From an uncultured Desulfobacterales bacterium (GTDB lineage: Bacteria > Desulfobacterota > Desulfobulbia > Desulfobulbales > Desulfocapsaceae), in NCBI GenBank assembly GCA_937915545.1, contig CALGIJ010000001.1, positions 103,749 to 167,748 on the forward strand: a stretch of 64,000 nt of DNA. Reading direction: 5' to 3'. A program made the translations under genes and the position numbers. A model generated the notes under the pieces. It was not told the DNA's origin. It made no database searches and saw only the letters and a program-made list of their open reading frames with translations. How positions within the stretch are numbered: position 1 is the stretch's first letter; each line of letters opens with the position of its first letter. Below are positions 1 through 8,673 of this stretch, piece after piece.

Positions 1-327
1 CAGCTGTGAGAGGCTCCCGCGCAGCTCGTCGACCAGCCTGCGAAATTCGGCCATGCTGCCACCGCCGTTACGACCCTTTTCCTCGATGGTCAGGGCGATA
101 CGGGCGCAGTCGCTCATGCCGAGGTTGAGAAAGGCCCCCTTGATGGTATGGCCGACCTTGCCGATGGCCTTTGCATCCTCGCTCTGCAGGGCCTGTTCGA
201 GGTTCGCCATATGCTTGCCGAGGGTGGCGATGAAACTGGGCATCATCGAGTCGATCTGCTCCAGCGGCAGATTGAACTGCGCGGCAAGGTGGTTACGGAT
301 GTCCTGAACCTGGGAGTGGGGTATCAC
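1..327 (-). CDS. Hpt (histidine phosphotransfer) domain protein, 3' end beyond window
   Basis: The reverse strand reads open from a GTG at 327 to the window edge (109 codons). It contains the Hpt signature HTIKGAFLNLGM, in which the His of HxxKG is the phosphorylated residue. Such domains relay phosphate between hybrid histidine kinases and response regulators in the cytoplasm. About 109 residues is close to a complete stand-alone Hpt domain, but it could also be the N-terminus of a larger protein because the stop is not in the window. The GTG start is the best in-frame candidate; no strong Shine-Dalgarno sequence precedes it, so the start is uncertain. Confidence 0.7.
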   Translation of the reverse strand, partial: MIPHSQVQDIRNHLAAQFNLPLEQIDSMMPSFIATLGKHMANLEQALQSEDAKAIGKVGHTIKGAFLNLGMSDCARIALTIEEKGRNGGGSMAEFRRLVDELRGSLSQL

Positions 328-469
328 AGCCTTGTGCCGTTGGTGAAGGGAAGGTTTCCTTGAACAAGAGTTGCCTGTTGTCGCTTGAACCCCTGTGTTT
401 TTACACAAATGCCGAGGAAACTCAAGCGAGAAATCCCCGCCCTGGCCCCGTGCATCGCAGGAGAAGGAG

Positions 470-1951
470 ATGCCCCTGAACGTCGATCCCCTCGTCGCCC
501 GCGTCGGCTCTTTCCTGCGACGTGTCCCTGCCCTGGGTCCGCGGAGCGCCGTGCTCGTCGCCGTCTCCGGCGGCAGCGACTCCCTGGCGCTGCTCCACCT
601 GCTGGCAACCGTCGACCTTCCCTTGCGCCTCACCGCCGCCTATATCGACCATACGCTGCGCCCCGTTGAAACCCCCGGCGAACATGCCCATATCAGCCTC
701 ACCTGCCAGCGCCTCGGCATCCCCTTCGTTTCCGCCTCGGTAGACGTTCCCCTGCTGGTCGCCACGGAAGGCCGCTCCCCCGAAGAAGCCGCCCGCCACC
801 TCCGCTATAAGGAACTTGAGCGTCTTCGTAGCGAATGTGGCGCCGCTTTTATCGCCCTCGGCCATACCGCCGACGACCAGGTAGAGGAGTTCTTTCTCCG
901 CCTCCTGCGCGGCGCCGGCCGCCAGGGCTTCTGCGGCATGGCCAGGCAGCGGGGCCGCCTGCTCAGGCCGCTGCTTACCGAGCGCAAGGCATCCCTCATC
1001 GACTACCTGCAGAAAAACGGCCTGAGCTGGTGCGTCGATTCCTCGAACGCGGAGCATCACTACCTGCGCAACCGCGTCCGCCTCGACCTCCTCCCCCTGT
1101 TGGAGTCCCGGTTCTCCCCCGCCATTCGCGACACCGTGCTGCGCACCATGGCAATCTTCAGCGAGGAAGAGGAACTGCTGGCCAGCCTCGGCGAGCAGGC
1201 CTGGCAGGAATGCCTGTGTCCAGCGGAAGCGGTCAGGCCACCGGCATGGCAGGCTCCGGGCCTGGTGCTCGATATCGCAAGTTGCCGCCGTCAGCATGTG
1301 GCGCTTCTGCGCCGGGTGGTGGAAAAGTGCCTGTGGAGCCTTGGCGGCAGGCCAAGCTACGCGCGCATCGCCGTAGTGATCGACTTCATCAAAAGCGATG
1401 CACAGGGCGGCGAACTCCACCTTGGCGGCGGGCTGCGGGCGCGGAGGGCGCGCGGAGAGCTTCACCTTTTCTGCCTGCCCGTAGCCGGTCCGGGCAGGAT
1501 TGCAAAGGTCAGTCGCCAAATCGAGCAGACCATCACCGGCCCCGGCAGCCACAGCGTCGCCGAGGTTTGCCGGGAACTGCGTCTCGCTATCACACCAGCG
1601 CAGGGGCAGCAGCCGACCGGCTCCCTGCAGGTCGACGCCGACAAGGTAACCTTCCCCCTGCTCCTGCGTTCGCCCCAGTCTGGGGAGCGCTTCCGCCCCT
1701 GCCATGGCGCCGGCAGCAAGAAAGTCAATCGCTACCTCAACGAGCGCGGCATCCCTGCCGCCGAGCGCCACTCCTGGCCCCTGCTCTGCGACGGGGAAGG
1801 CATCATCGCCCTGGTCGGTCTTGATATCGACCAGTCGCGGCGCGTCAGCGCCGCGACAACTCAGGTTTTGGAAATCGAGTGGCGCCCCTTGCCTGGCAGC
1901 GACGACCGAGAATGCGACACGGCTGCGGCGCAGGCCTCACCACAGCGCTGA
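470..1951 (+). CDS. tilS: tRNA(Ile)-lysidine synthase TilS
   Basis: Ligates lysine to C34 of the CAU-anticodon tRNA-Ile in an ATP-dependent reaction, changing its reading from AUG to AUA. The N-terminal PP-loop SGGSDS lies at residues 33-38 and is followed by the adenylation domain. The C-terminal domain keeps the FRPCHGAGSKKVNRYLNERG-type substrate-binding segment. The product is 493 residues, normal for a long TilS. An upstream in-frame ATG exists at 395, but the ATG at 470 has an excellent Shine-Dalgarno (AGGAGAAGGAG) just before it and gives the family's usual N-terminus. It is convergent with selB, only 17 bp separating the two stop codons. Confidence 0.95.
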   Translation: MPLNVDPLVARVGSFLRRVPALGPRSAVLVAVSGGSDSLALLHLLATVDLPLRLTAAYIDHTLRPVETPGEHAHISLTCQRLGIPFVSASVDVPLLVATEGRSPEEAARHLRYKELERLRSECGAAFIALGHTADDQVEEFFLRLLRGAGRQGFCGMARQRGRLLRPLLTERKASLIDYLQKNGLSWCVDSSNAEHHYLRNRVRLDLLPLLESRFSPAIRDTVLRTMAIFSEEEELLASLGEQAWQECLCPAEAVRPPAWQAPGLVLDIASCRRQHVALLRRVVEKCLWSLGGRPSYARIAVVIDFIKSDAQGGELHLGGGLRARRARGELHLFCLPVAGPGRIAKVSRQIEQTITGPGSHSVAEVCRELRLAITPAQGQQPTGSLQVDADKVTFPLLLRSPQSGERFRPCHGAGSKKVNRYLNERGIPAAERHSWPLLCDGEGIIALVGLDIDQSRRVSAATTQVLEIEWRPLPGSDDRECDTAAAQASPQR

Positions 1952-1968
1952 GAAGAGAGGGGGCAGCC

Positions 1969-3900
1969 TCAGGCTTTGCGACGCAGAATGCGCTTGTCGC
2001 CGATGCGCATGGTCAGCTTCACCCGGTCGAGGTATTCGAGGATGGGGATGGAGAATTTGCGCGTCAGCCCGGTGAGGTCCTTGAAGGCCGGGGCGTCGAT
2101 CTCGCCGTGCTCCTCCATATGCTTGAGCACCGAGGCGATGAGCGGCTCGATGATCTCGCGGGTGTAGTAGAGCGACTCGCTGATCTTGAACAGCCGCCCG
2201 TCGCGCAGCAGCAGGTCGAGCACCTCCTTGACCAGCTGCGGCGGGTATTGGGCGAACTGCTCCATGGTCTCCTTGATGGTCGGGGTGGACAGCCCGCGCG
2301 AGCGGTACCACTCGCTCAATTCATGGCGCAGCTGCTCCTCGTCGGCCTTGAGGGCGACACTGTGACCGGCGAGGCGCACCACCGACTCCTCCTGCACCAC
2401 AGCCCCTTTACGAATCAGCTCGTTGACGCAGTATTGGAAGACCTTGGCGTCGACCCTGCGCCCCAGGCCGGTGCGCAGCTCCTCCTTGGCCATGCCCTGC
2501 TGCAAGGGGTTGAGGCGATGGTAGGCGGTAAGGCTTGCCAGCAGCATCTCCTTCATGCGCTCGGCGATCTCCACCGCCACATAGCGCTGCGAGGCGGAAT
2601 CGACCACCACCATCTTCTTGGTGGAGATGGGGTCGTTGAGGGCTTTTTTAAGGTGCTTGCCGAAGAGGCCGAGGCGGATGGCGAGATCGTCGGCGGTCAG
2701 GCCCTGCTCGCCGCTCTCGCGGAGCAGGAAGAGGGTCTTCTCCTCCACCGTGCCGTCCTTGAGCACCGAGAGGATCTGCCGGTTATAGAGGCGGTCCGTC
2801 TCGCTGAGCCGCTTGCGTTTGCGCGGGGCGACGTTGCCGACGACCATGCCGCCGCCGATGGTCGCCACCGGCGAATAGCTGCGCACCACGTAACGGTCGC
2901 CGGACCACACCGAGGCGGTCTCCTCGAGCAGCAGCTGCACCGGGGCCTCCTCACCGGGCTGCAGTTCGTCGCGGTCGAGCAGGGAGATGCGCCCGAGGAT
3001 CTCGGCGGTGCCGAGGTGGACGCGCACCCGGGTACGGTGCTTGAGCGGCTTGCCGTTCGCGGCAAGATAGAGGAAATGGCAGTCGAGCACGTAGTTGGCC
3101 TGCAGGCTGCCCGGCGGGGCCAGCACCATGCCCCTGGCGATGTCGTTATGATCGACTCCCTGGAGGTTGATGGCGGTGCGGTGCCCGGCCTCGACCTCCT
3201 GCACAGAGTGGGAGTGCACCTGGATGCCGCGCACCTTGCTGACCAGCTCGGTGGGGTAGATGCGCAGATCCTCGCCGACGGCAACGCGGCCGGAGATGGA
3301 GGTGCCGGTGACCACCGCCCCGAAGCCCTTCATGGCGAAGACGCGGTCCACCGAGAGGCGGAAAGGGCCGAAGACCTCGCGGAAGTCGTGCCGGGAGACG
3401 ATGTCGTCGAGGGTCTTGCGCACCTCTTCGATGCCCTCGCCGGATACCGACGACACCGGCAGGATCGGCGCCCCTTCGAGGAAGCTGCCGGCACAGAAGT
3501 CGCCGATCTCCTCGCAGACCATCTCCAGCCACTCCGGCTCGACGAGATCCTTCTTGGTGACCACCACCACCCCCTGCTTGACCCCCATGAGGCGGCAAAT
3601 CTCGAAGTGCTCGATGGTCTGCGGCATTATGCCCTCGTCGGCGGCGACGATAAAGGCCACCAGGTCGATCCCCGAAACCCCGGAGACCATCGTCTTGACG
3701 AACTTTTCGTGGCCGGGCACGTCAACGATGCCGACACGATGGCCGCAGGGCAGGTCGAGGTGGGCAAAGCCGAGCTCGATGGTGATGCCACGCTCCTTCT
3801 CCTCCTTGAGGCGGTCGGTCTCGAAGCCGGTCAAAGCCCGGATGAAGCTGGTCTTGCCGTGATCCACGTGGCCGGCGGTACCGAGAACAATCTCACGCAT
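1969..3900 (-). CDS. selB: Selenocysteine-specific elongation factor SelB
   Basis: A translational GTPase that delivers Sec-tRNA(Sec) to UGA codons marked by a SECIS hairpin. The EF-Tu-like G domain opens with GHVDHGKT (residues 10-17) and has DVPGHE at 60-65 and TKKD as the G4 motif. Beta-barrel domains follow, and the long C-terminal half (about residues 380-643) is the winged-helix array that binds SECIS RNA. At 643 residues the protein is full length. Its presence means the organism should make selenoproteins, although selA, selC, selD and UGA-interrupted genes were not seen in this window. Next upstream on the same strand is the metallo-hydrolase gene, 54 bp away. Confidence 0.96.
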   Translation of the reverse strand: MREIVLGTAGHVDHGKTSFIRALTGFETDRLKEEKERGITIELGFAHLDLPCGHRVGIVDVPGHEKFVKTMVSGVSGIDLVAFIVAADEGIMPQTIEHFEICRLMGVKQGVVVVTKKDLVEPEWLEMVCEEIGDFCAGSFLEGAPILPVSSVSGEGIEEVRKTLDDIVSRHDFREVFGPFRLSVDRVFAMKGFGAVVTGTSISGRVAVGEDLRIYPTELVSKVRGIQVHSHSVQEVEAGHRTAINLQGVDHNDIARGMVLAPPGSLQANYVLDCHFLYLAANGKPLKHRTRVRVHLGTAEILGRISLLDRDELQPGEEAPVQLLLEETASVWSGDRYVVRSYSPVATIGGGMVVGNVAPRKRKRLSETDRLYNRQILSVLKDGTVEEKTLFLLRESGEQGLTADDLAIRLGLFGKHLKKALNDPISTKKMVVVDSASQRYVAVEIAERMKEMLLASLTAYHRLNPLQQGMAKEELRTGLGRRVDAKVFQYCVNELIRKGAVVQEESVVRLAGHSVALKADEEQLRHELSEWYRSRGLSTPTIKETMEQFAQYPPQLVKEVLDLLLRDGRLFKISESLYYTREIIEPLIASVLKHMEEHGEIDAPAFKDLTGLTRKFSIPILEYLDRVKLTMRIGDKRILRRKA

Positions 3901-3954
3901 GTCGTCTTATCGAGTCAGAGGAGGGTTGGGGAGGCTGGTGCTGGTTTCACAGGG

Positions 3955-4581
3955 TCAGAAATAGGGGTTGCCTTCTTTCTCGCGACCGATGGTCGAGCGG
4001 CTGCCGCCATAGCCGTGGCCGGGCCAGACCACTGTCTCTTCCGGCAGGACGAAGAGCCGGTTGGCGATCGAGGCGAAGAGCTGCTCGGCGGAGCCCCCGG
4101 GGAAATCGGTGCGCCCGACGCCGCCGACGAAGAGGGTGTCGCCGGTGATGAGATCGGGGGCGCAGTAGAGGCACATCCCGCCAGGGGTGTGGCCGGGGGT
4201 GTGAATGACCTTCAGTTGCACCTCGCCGACGGTGATGATGTCGCCGTCCTCGACCTCCTCGTCGACTGGCGGCGAGGGTTCCATGCCGAGCATGGCGAAG
4301 TACTCGCCAACCTCCGGCCGGCCGAAAAAGCGTGAGTCCTCGCGGTGCATGATGATCCGCGCCCCGGTGGCCTCCTTGATGCGGCGGTTGCCGCAGACAT
4401 GGTCGGGGTGGCCGTGGGTGGCGATGATCGCATCGACTGTCAGATTGCGGGCGGCGATTTCCTTGAGGATCTTGTTCTCGTCGCCGCCGGGGTCGATCAC
4501 CGCCGCCTTGCCGGTGCGCTCGCAGGCGACGATATAGCAGCACACGCCCATCGACCCGACGATCATCTGTTTCAGTATCAT
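3955..4581 (-). CDS. Metallo-beta-lactamase-fold hydrolase (glyoxalase II-like)
   Basis: A 208-residue protein of the glyoxalase II/persulfide-dioxygenase-like hydrolase group. The di-metal motif THGHPDH is at residues 55-61, a second metal-ligand region is HTPGHTPGG, GDTLFVGGVGR carries the bridging Asp, and PGHGYG near the C-terminus supplies the last His. The short length without the C-terminal glyoxalase II substrate domain fits the YcbL/GloB-like small hydrolases, so the exact thioester substrate is unknown. It lies between selB and the Mrp ATPase on the same strand and is probably co-transcribed with selB. Confidence 0.85.
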   Translation of the reverse strand: MILKQMIVGSMGVCCYIVACERTGKAAVIDPGGDENKILKEIAARNLTVDAIIATHGHPDHVCGNRRIKEATGARIIMHREDSRFFGRPEVGEYFAMLGMEPSPPVDEEVEDGDIITVGEVQLKVIHTPGHTPGGMCLYCAPDLITGDTLFVGGVGRTDFPGGSAEQLFASIANRLFVLPEETVVWPGHGYGGSRSTIGREKEGNPYF

Positions 4582-4638
4582 GGCTTTCGCTCTCTGGTTG
4601 TGCTTGATGTGAGGCGCCGTCGATCCCTCGCGGCACCT

Positions 4639-4670
4639 CGGCGGGCGGCGTACTGCTCTGCCACCCGCCG
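4639..4670 (-). terminator. GC-rich hairpin downstream of the Mrp ATPase gene
   Basis: Arms 4639-4649 (CGGCGGGCGGC) and 4660-4670 (GCCACCCGCCG) pair over 11 bp with one G-T wobble and a 10-nt loop. The hairpin lies 41 bp past the Mrp stop codon, read leftwards. No U-run follows, so it may be a weak or factor-assisted terminator or an RNA-stabilising hairpin. Confidence 0.4.
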
Positions 4671-4711
4671 AAGGGGAGGTTCACCTTTCCCCGGCTGCTC
4701 TCTCGGCCGGA

Positions 4712-5650
4712 TCAGGAGGCGCAACCGCCGCTGCCGCAGGAACAGCCGCCGCTCGGGGCCACATTGAGGCCCATCGGCGGTGCCATCACCGGCGGCAGGC
4801 GCCGCACGATGGAGGCGATGACCTTGGCGAAGGCCTGTCCGGCGGGGCTGTCGACCTCGGTGGTGAGATAGGGCGCGCCCTCGTCACCGGCCATGACCAC
4901 CTTGGGATCCATGGGGATCTTGCCGAGGAAGGGCAGGTCGAGCTCCCGTGCCAGGGCCTCGCCTCCGCCAGTGCTGAAGATGTCGACGGTCTCGTTGCAG
5001 TGCGGGCAGACAAAGCCGGACATGTTCTCGATCACTCCGGCGATCTCCACTTTAACCGTCTTGCAGAAGTTGATCGACTTGCGCACGTCGGCCAGGGCCA
5101 CCTTCTGCGGGGTGGTGACCACCACCGCTTTGACGTGGGGGATGGTCTGGGCCACAGACAGCGGCTCGTCGCCGGTGCCGGGGGGGGCGTCGATGATCAG
5201 GTAGTCGAGCTCGCCCCAGTCCATGTCGGAGACGAACTGACGGATGGCCTGGATCTTCAGCGGTCCACGCCAGATGATGGCCTCGTCGCGGTCGCGCATC
5301 ATATATTCCAGGGAGACCACTTTGAGGTTGTCGTTGTATTTGAGCGGCGGCACCAGGCCATCGGGGCTGTCCGGGGGCTGGATGGTGCCCTTGAGGTTGA
5401 GCATGCGCACCACGTCGGGACCGTGGATGTCGACATCCATGAGGCCGACCTGATAGCCCTTCTCGGCCAGCCCCAGGGCGAGATTGACGGAGACGGTAGA
5501 TTTACCCACGCCACCCTTGCCGCTCATAACGAGAATTTTATTCTTGATCTTACCCAGCGAACGGGAAATCGCCAGCTCCGCCTGGGCGGCGGCAGCTTGC
5601 TGAGCTTCCTTGGTGGGGGTTCCACAGGATCCACTGCATGATCCGGCCAT
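4712..5650 (-). CDS. Mrp/NBP35-type P-loop ATPase (Fe-S cluster carrier)
   Basis: A 312-residue ATPase of the Mrp/ApbC/NBP35 family, thought to assemble and transfer [4Fe-4S] clusters. The deviant Walker A GKGGVGKS is at residues 44-51, and a central CPHC motif (CxxC) supplies the dimer-bridging cluster ligands. The ends are unusual: the N-terminus is Cys-containing (MAGSCSGSCG) and the C-terminus has a GGCSCGSGGC tail, giving extra potential metal ligands. The start at 5650 is chosen because an AGGAGG-type site sits seven bases upstream and it yields this Cys-bearing N-terminus; a longer reading from 5737 has no such site. It is divergent from ftsY. Confidence 0.92.
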   Translation of the reverse strand: MAGSCSGSCGTPTKEAQQAAAAQAELAISRSLGKIKNKILVMSGKGGVGKSTVSVNLALGLAEKGYQVGLMDVDIHGPDVVRMLNLKGTIQPPDSPDGLVPPLKYNDNLKVVSLEYMMRDRDEAIIWRGPLKIQAIRQFVSDMDWGELDYLIIDAPPGTGDEPLSVAQTIPHVKAVVVTTPQKVALADVRKSINFCKTVKVEIAGVIENMSGFVCPHCNETVDIFSTGGGEALARELDLPFLGKIPMDPKVVMAGDEGAPYLTTEVDSPAGQAFAKVIASIVRRLPPVMAPPMGLNVAPSGGCSCGSGGCAS

Positions 5651-5814
5651 TGTCTGTCCTCCTGTCTTTATCGAAATAGCCACCGACAGCCAAAATCTGC
5701 CGCCGGCGACCGCTGCTCTGTGCGGCGAAAATGCCACGGACTACAGTAATGCCGCCGTACCGAATTGCAATGCCTTTCGTACTGGCGCCGCCTGCCGCAG
5801 CTGCCGAGTTTTTG

Positions 5815-5843
5815 TTGCTTTCTCGGGCAACTCTCCGTATGAT
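5815..5843 (+). promoter_or_regulatory. Candidate sigma70 promoter of ftsY
   Basis: TTGCTT at 5815-5820 and TATGAT at 5838-5843 are separated by exactly 17 bp, about 80 bp before the ftsY ATG. The -10 box matches 5 of 6 consensus bases, the -35 box fewer. This is sequence resemblance only. Confidence 0.45.
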
Positions 5844-5923
5844 GCGTGTTTCCGTAAACAGCAATCGCAGGCCCCGTCGGTCATGCCCCTATCGAGCCCC
5901 ACCACCTTCTCCGGGAAGACACC

Positions 5924-7216
5924 ATGCTGGGATGGTTCAAGAAAAAATTCAGGAAGCAGGACGACAGCACCATTGAGCAGACGCCAGCGAGTGAAGAGCT
6001 GAGCAGAGATACCCCCTTTTCCGCTGCCGGGCAACCCGAAATCGGTGAGGCGACCCTGCCACCTGAGCAAGTCGAGGCTGTCGGCGAAGAATCCCGCACC
6101 TCAGTTCCTCCCGCCACGGCGCCGGAGTTCTGCGAAGAGCGGACTGCCGGCCAACCCACCGCCAGCGCAGCAACTCCTCCCGATGCGCAGGTGGCAGAAG
6201 GCCACGCCAAGGACGGTGAGGCTGGGCTGAAGGTCCTCGACGAGCCCCAGGCGGTGGCGCTGCGCGAGAAAAAGAAGAAATCGCTCTTCGCCCGCCTGGC
6301 CGAAAAGCTCGGCAAGACCCGTGAGACGCTCACCTACCAGATCGACGCTCTCTTCCTCGGCAAGAAGGAGATCGACGCGGCACTCATCGACGACCTCGAG
6401 GAGGTGCTCATCACCGCCGACCTCGGCGTCGAGACCACCATGGAGCTGCTCGAGTACATCCGCCGCCGCGTGAGCCGCAAGGAGCTCGACAACCCGGCTG
6501 CCCTCAAGGAGGCGCTGAAGGAGAAGATCAAGTCCTTCATCCTCGAAAACGACAAGGACCCCTGTCTGGTGATGCCCGACCAGGGCCCCTTCGTCATCAT
6601 GGTCATCGGCGTCAACGGCGTCGGCAAGACTACCACCATCGGCAAAATTGCCCACAAGTTTCAGCAGGCCGGCAGCTCGGTGTTGCTCGTCGCCGCCGAC
6701 ACCTTCCGCGCCGCGGCGGTGGCACAGCTGCAGATCTGGGGGCAGCGCAACAATGTCCCGGTGGTGGCGCACAAGGAGAAGGCCGACCCATCCTCGGTGG
6801 TCTTCGACGGGCTCAACATTGCCGTAGCGAAGAAGCACGACGTCGTCCTCGTCGACACCGCCGGTCGCCTCCATACCAACAGCAACCTCATGGAGGAGCT
6901 CAAGAAGATCAAGCGGGTCATGGAGAAGAAGCTGCCCGGCGCGCCCCACGAGGTGCTGCTGGTGGTCGACGCCACCACCGGCCAGAACGGCATCTCCCAG
7001 GCCAAGCTGTTCAACGAGGGGGTCGGGGTCACCGGCATCGCCCTGACCAAGCTCGACGGCACCTCCAAGGGTGGCATCGTCATCAATATCTGCCGCAGCC
7101 TGAAAATCCCCATCCGCTTCATCGGCATCGGCGAGCAACTCGAAGACCTGCGCGACTTCAATGCCGACGACTTCGTCGCCGCCCTCTTCCATTCCAGGGA
7201 GGAGCACGGCCGCTAG
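5924..7216 (+). CDS. ftsY: Signal recognition particle receptor FtsY
   Basis: The membrane-associated SRP receptor GTPase that docks ribosome-SRP complexes at the Sec translocon. It has an acidic, low-complexity A domain of about 110 residues, then the N domain and the G domain with GVNGVGKT at residues 229-236, DTAGRLHTN (G3) and TKLDGTSKGG (G4/closing motif). The 430-residue length is usual for A-domain-bearing FtsY. The first residues (MLGWFKKKF) form the basic amphipathic segment typical of the membrane-targeting start. A plausible sigma70 promoter lies upstream. Confidence 0.96.
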   Translation: MLGWFKKKFRKQDDSTIEQTPASEELSRDTPFSAAGQPEIGEATLPPEQVEAVGEESRTSVPPATAPEFCEERTAGQPTASAATPPDAQVAEGHAKDGEAGLKVLDEPQAVALREKKKKSLFARLAEKLGKTRETLTYQIDALFLGKKEIDAALIDDLEEVLITADLGVETTMELLEYIRRRVSRKELDNPAALKEALKEKIKSFILENDKDPCLVMPDQGPFVIMVIGVNGVGKTTTIGKIAHKFQQAGSSVLLVAADTFRAAAVAQLQIWGQRNNVPVVAHKEKADPSSVVFDGLNIAVAKKHDVVLVDTAGRLHTNSNLMEELKKIKRVMEKKLPGAPHEVLLVVDATTGQNGISQAKLFNEGVGVTGIALTKLDGTSKGGIVINICRSLKIPIRFIGIGEQLEDLRDFNADDFVAALFHSREEHGR

Positions 7217-7335
7217 CCGACGATGAATCCCTTGCCCAGGCCCGACAGTCACCACGCGAGCCCTAACCACCCCCGCACCTTTTACGCCCGCCACCTGCCG
7301 CAAGGCCAGACGGCAAGGGAGGGCGCCATACAGCC

Positions 7336-8175
7336 ATGAACTACCAACGCCAGCAACCTCCGGGCTGCGGCGGATGCCTGCTCATCCTCCTGCTGCTCGT
7401 CTTCGTCACCGGCGGCGCCCCGGCGCTGATCACCTTCCTCGGCACCCTCATCTACACTGGGCTTGCCGGAATCCTGCTCTTTATCGCCCTTTTCTGGGGC
7501 TTCAGCTACTGGGTGCAGCAAAGGGTTTCCACCTACGAGCAGTCGCAGACGGAAACCCACAACCGTTTCGTCACCCTGCTGGTGCGCATCCTCGTCTTCA
7601 TCGCCAAGCTCGACGGCAAGGTCAGCCGCGAGGAAGTGCAGACCATCCACCGCTTCTTCCAGTACTCGCTGCGCTACAACCAGACGCAGATGCTCTGGGT
7701 CAAGGAGCTCATCAAGGAAGCCAACGGCATGCCGCTCGCTCTCGAGCCGTTGCTGCAGGAGTTCAAGGCCTCCTTCGCCTTCGAGCCGCGCCTCATCCTC
7801 GTCGAGCTCATCTATCAGATGCTCTTCACCAAGGCCGAGGTCCCGGCCCAGGAGCTGGATATCGCCCGGCGCATCGCCGCCTATCTCGACATCCCCGCCT
7901 ATACGCAGCAGACCATGGAGGCCAAATACCGCCACCGCAACCGTCAAGGCGGCGAGACGGCGGCCAACGGCGCAGACCACTACTACGCCATACTCGGCTT
8001 GCCCAAAGGGGCTGACATGGAGGAGATCAAGAAGGCTTACCGCAAGCTGAGCATGCAGTACCACCCCGACAAGGTGCGACATCTCGGCGAGGAGTTCCGC
8101 CTCGTCGCCGAAGAGAAGATGAAAGAGATCAACCAGGCCTACGACTTCTTCAAGAAGCAGGCGGCTGACAGCTGA
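7336..8175 (+). CDS. Membrane-anchored TerB/J-domain co-chaperone (DjlA-like)
   Basis: A 279-residue protein with DjlA-like architecture. Two hydrophobic segments lie at about residues 14-38 and 40-60, a TerB-like helical domain at about 75-195, and a C-terminal J domain at about 214-279 with the essential HPD tripeptide at 243-245. DjlA proteins sit in the inner membrane and stimulate DnaK from the cytoplasmic face. The N-terminus (PPGCGGCLLILLL) has a Gly/Cys-rich start rather than a normal signal peptide. It follows ftsY by 119 bp and may be read through from it. Its client proteins cannot be told from sequence. Confidence 0.85.
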   Translation: MNYQRQQPPGCGGCLLILLLLVFVTGGAPALITFLGTLIYTGLAGILLFIALFWGFSYWVQQRVSTYEQSQTETHNRFVTLLVRILVFIAKLDGKVSREEVQTIHRFFQYSLRYNQTQMLWVKELIKEANGMPLALEPLLQEFKASFAFEPRLILVELIYQMLFTKAEVPAQELDIARRIAAYLDIPAYTQQTMEAKYRHRNRQGGETAANGADHYYAILGLPKGADMEEIKKAYRKLSMQYHPDKVRHLGEEFRLVAEEKMKEINQAYDFFKKQAADS

Positions 8176-8223
8176 GGGGATGGTTCGCGCTGACGAGCCG
8201 CCATGGCCGCGGCGGCCTCGCTT

Positions 8224-8664
8224 TCACGACGCCGGGCCAAAGCGGAGCGCGCCGGTGGTGCAGGTCTGCACGCAGGCCGGTTCAAGGCCGGCGGCGACAC
8301 GGCTCTGACAGGAATCGCATTTGGCCATGAGGCCGTCCCCGGCAAAGCTCGGCGCTGCGCAGGGGCAGACGGCGGCGCAAGCCTGGCAGCCAAGACAGAG
8401 GTCGCGCCGTACGTCGACGATGCCCGTCTCCTCGTGGCGAAAGATGGCCTGCGAAGGGCAGACCTCGAGACACGGGGCATCGGCACAGTTCAAACAGGCC
8501 AGCGACGAATAGCTCACCCCCGGCGCAAAGGGGCCATCCTCCCTCCCCCGCACCACGCGATACGCTGGCAGATGTGCCGCGATATCGTGCTCGTCACGGC
8601 AGGCGACAACGCAGGCCAGACACCCCGAACAACGTTTCTCGTCAAAGAAAAAGGTCAATCGCAT
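8224..8664 (-). CDS. Small four-cluster ferredoxin-type electron-transfer subunit
   Basis: A 146-residue Fe-S protein of the DmsB/NrfC class, shortened compared with typical 190-250 residue subunits. Four Cys groups are visible: C12/C15/C18/C22 in CSGCLACVVAC, then CLNCADAPCLEVCP, then CLGCQACAAVCP, then CDSC with CVQTC near the end. This is enough for four [4Fe-4S] clusters. It lies 9 bp downstream of the molybdopterin oxidoreductase gene and is almost certainly its electron-transfer partner. No membrane anchor subunit is adjacent and neither protein has a Tat signal, so the complex is probably cytoplasmic and passes electrons to a soluble carrier. Confidence 0.88.
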   Translation of the reverse strand: MRLTFFFDEKRCSGCLACVVACRDEHDIAAHLPAYRVVRGREDGPFAPGVSYSSLACLNCADAPCLEVCPSQAIFRHEETGIVDVRRDLCLGCQACAAVCPCAAPSFAGDGLMAKCDSCQSRVAAGLEPACVQTCTTGALRFGPAS

Positions 8665-8673
8665 CGACTCACC

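Noticed and set aside
15..363. Plus-strand frames over the first 360 bases
   Set aside because: The minus strand shows a real Hpt signature; the plus frames have no family features.
1879..4335. A very long plus-strand open frame opposite selB and the hydrolase gene
   Set aside because: Composition-driven antisense shadow: the minus strand encodes two complete known families over the same bases, and the plus translation is low-complexity His/Leu/Asp/Gly-rich.
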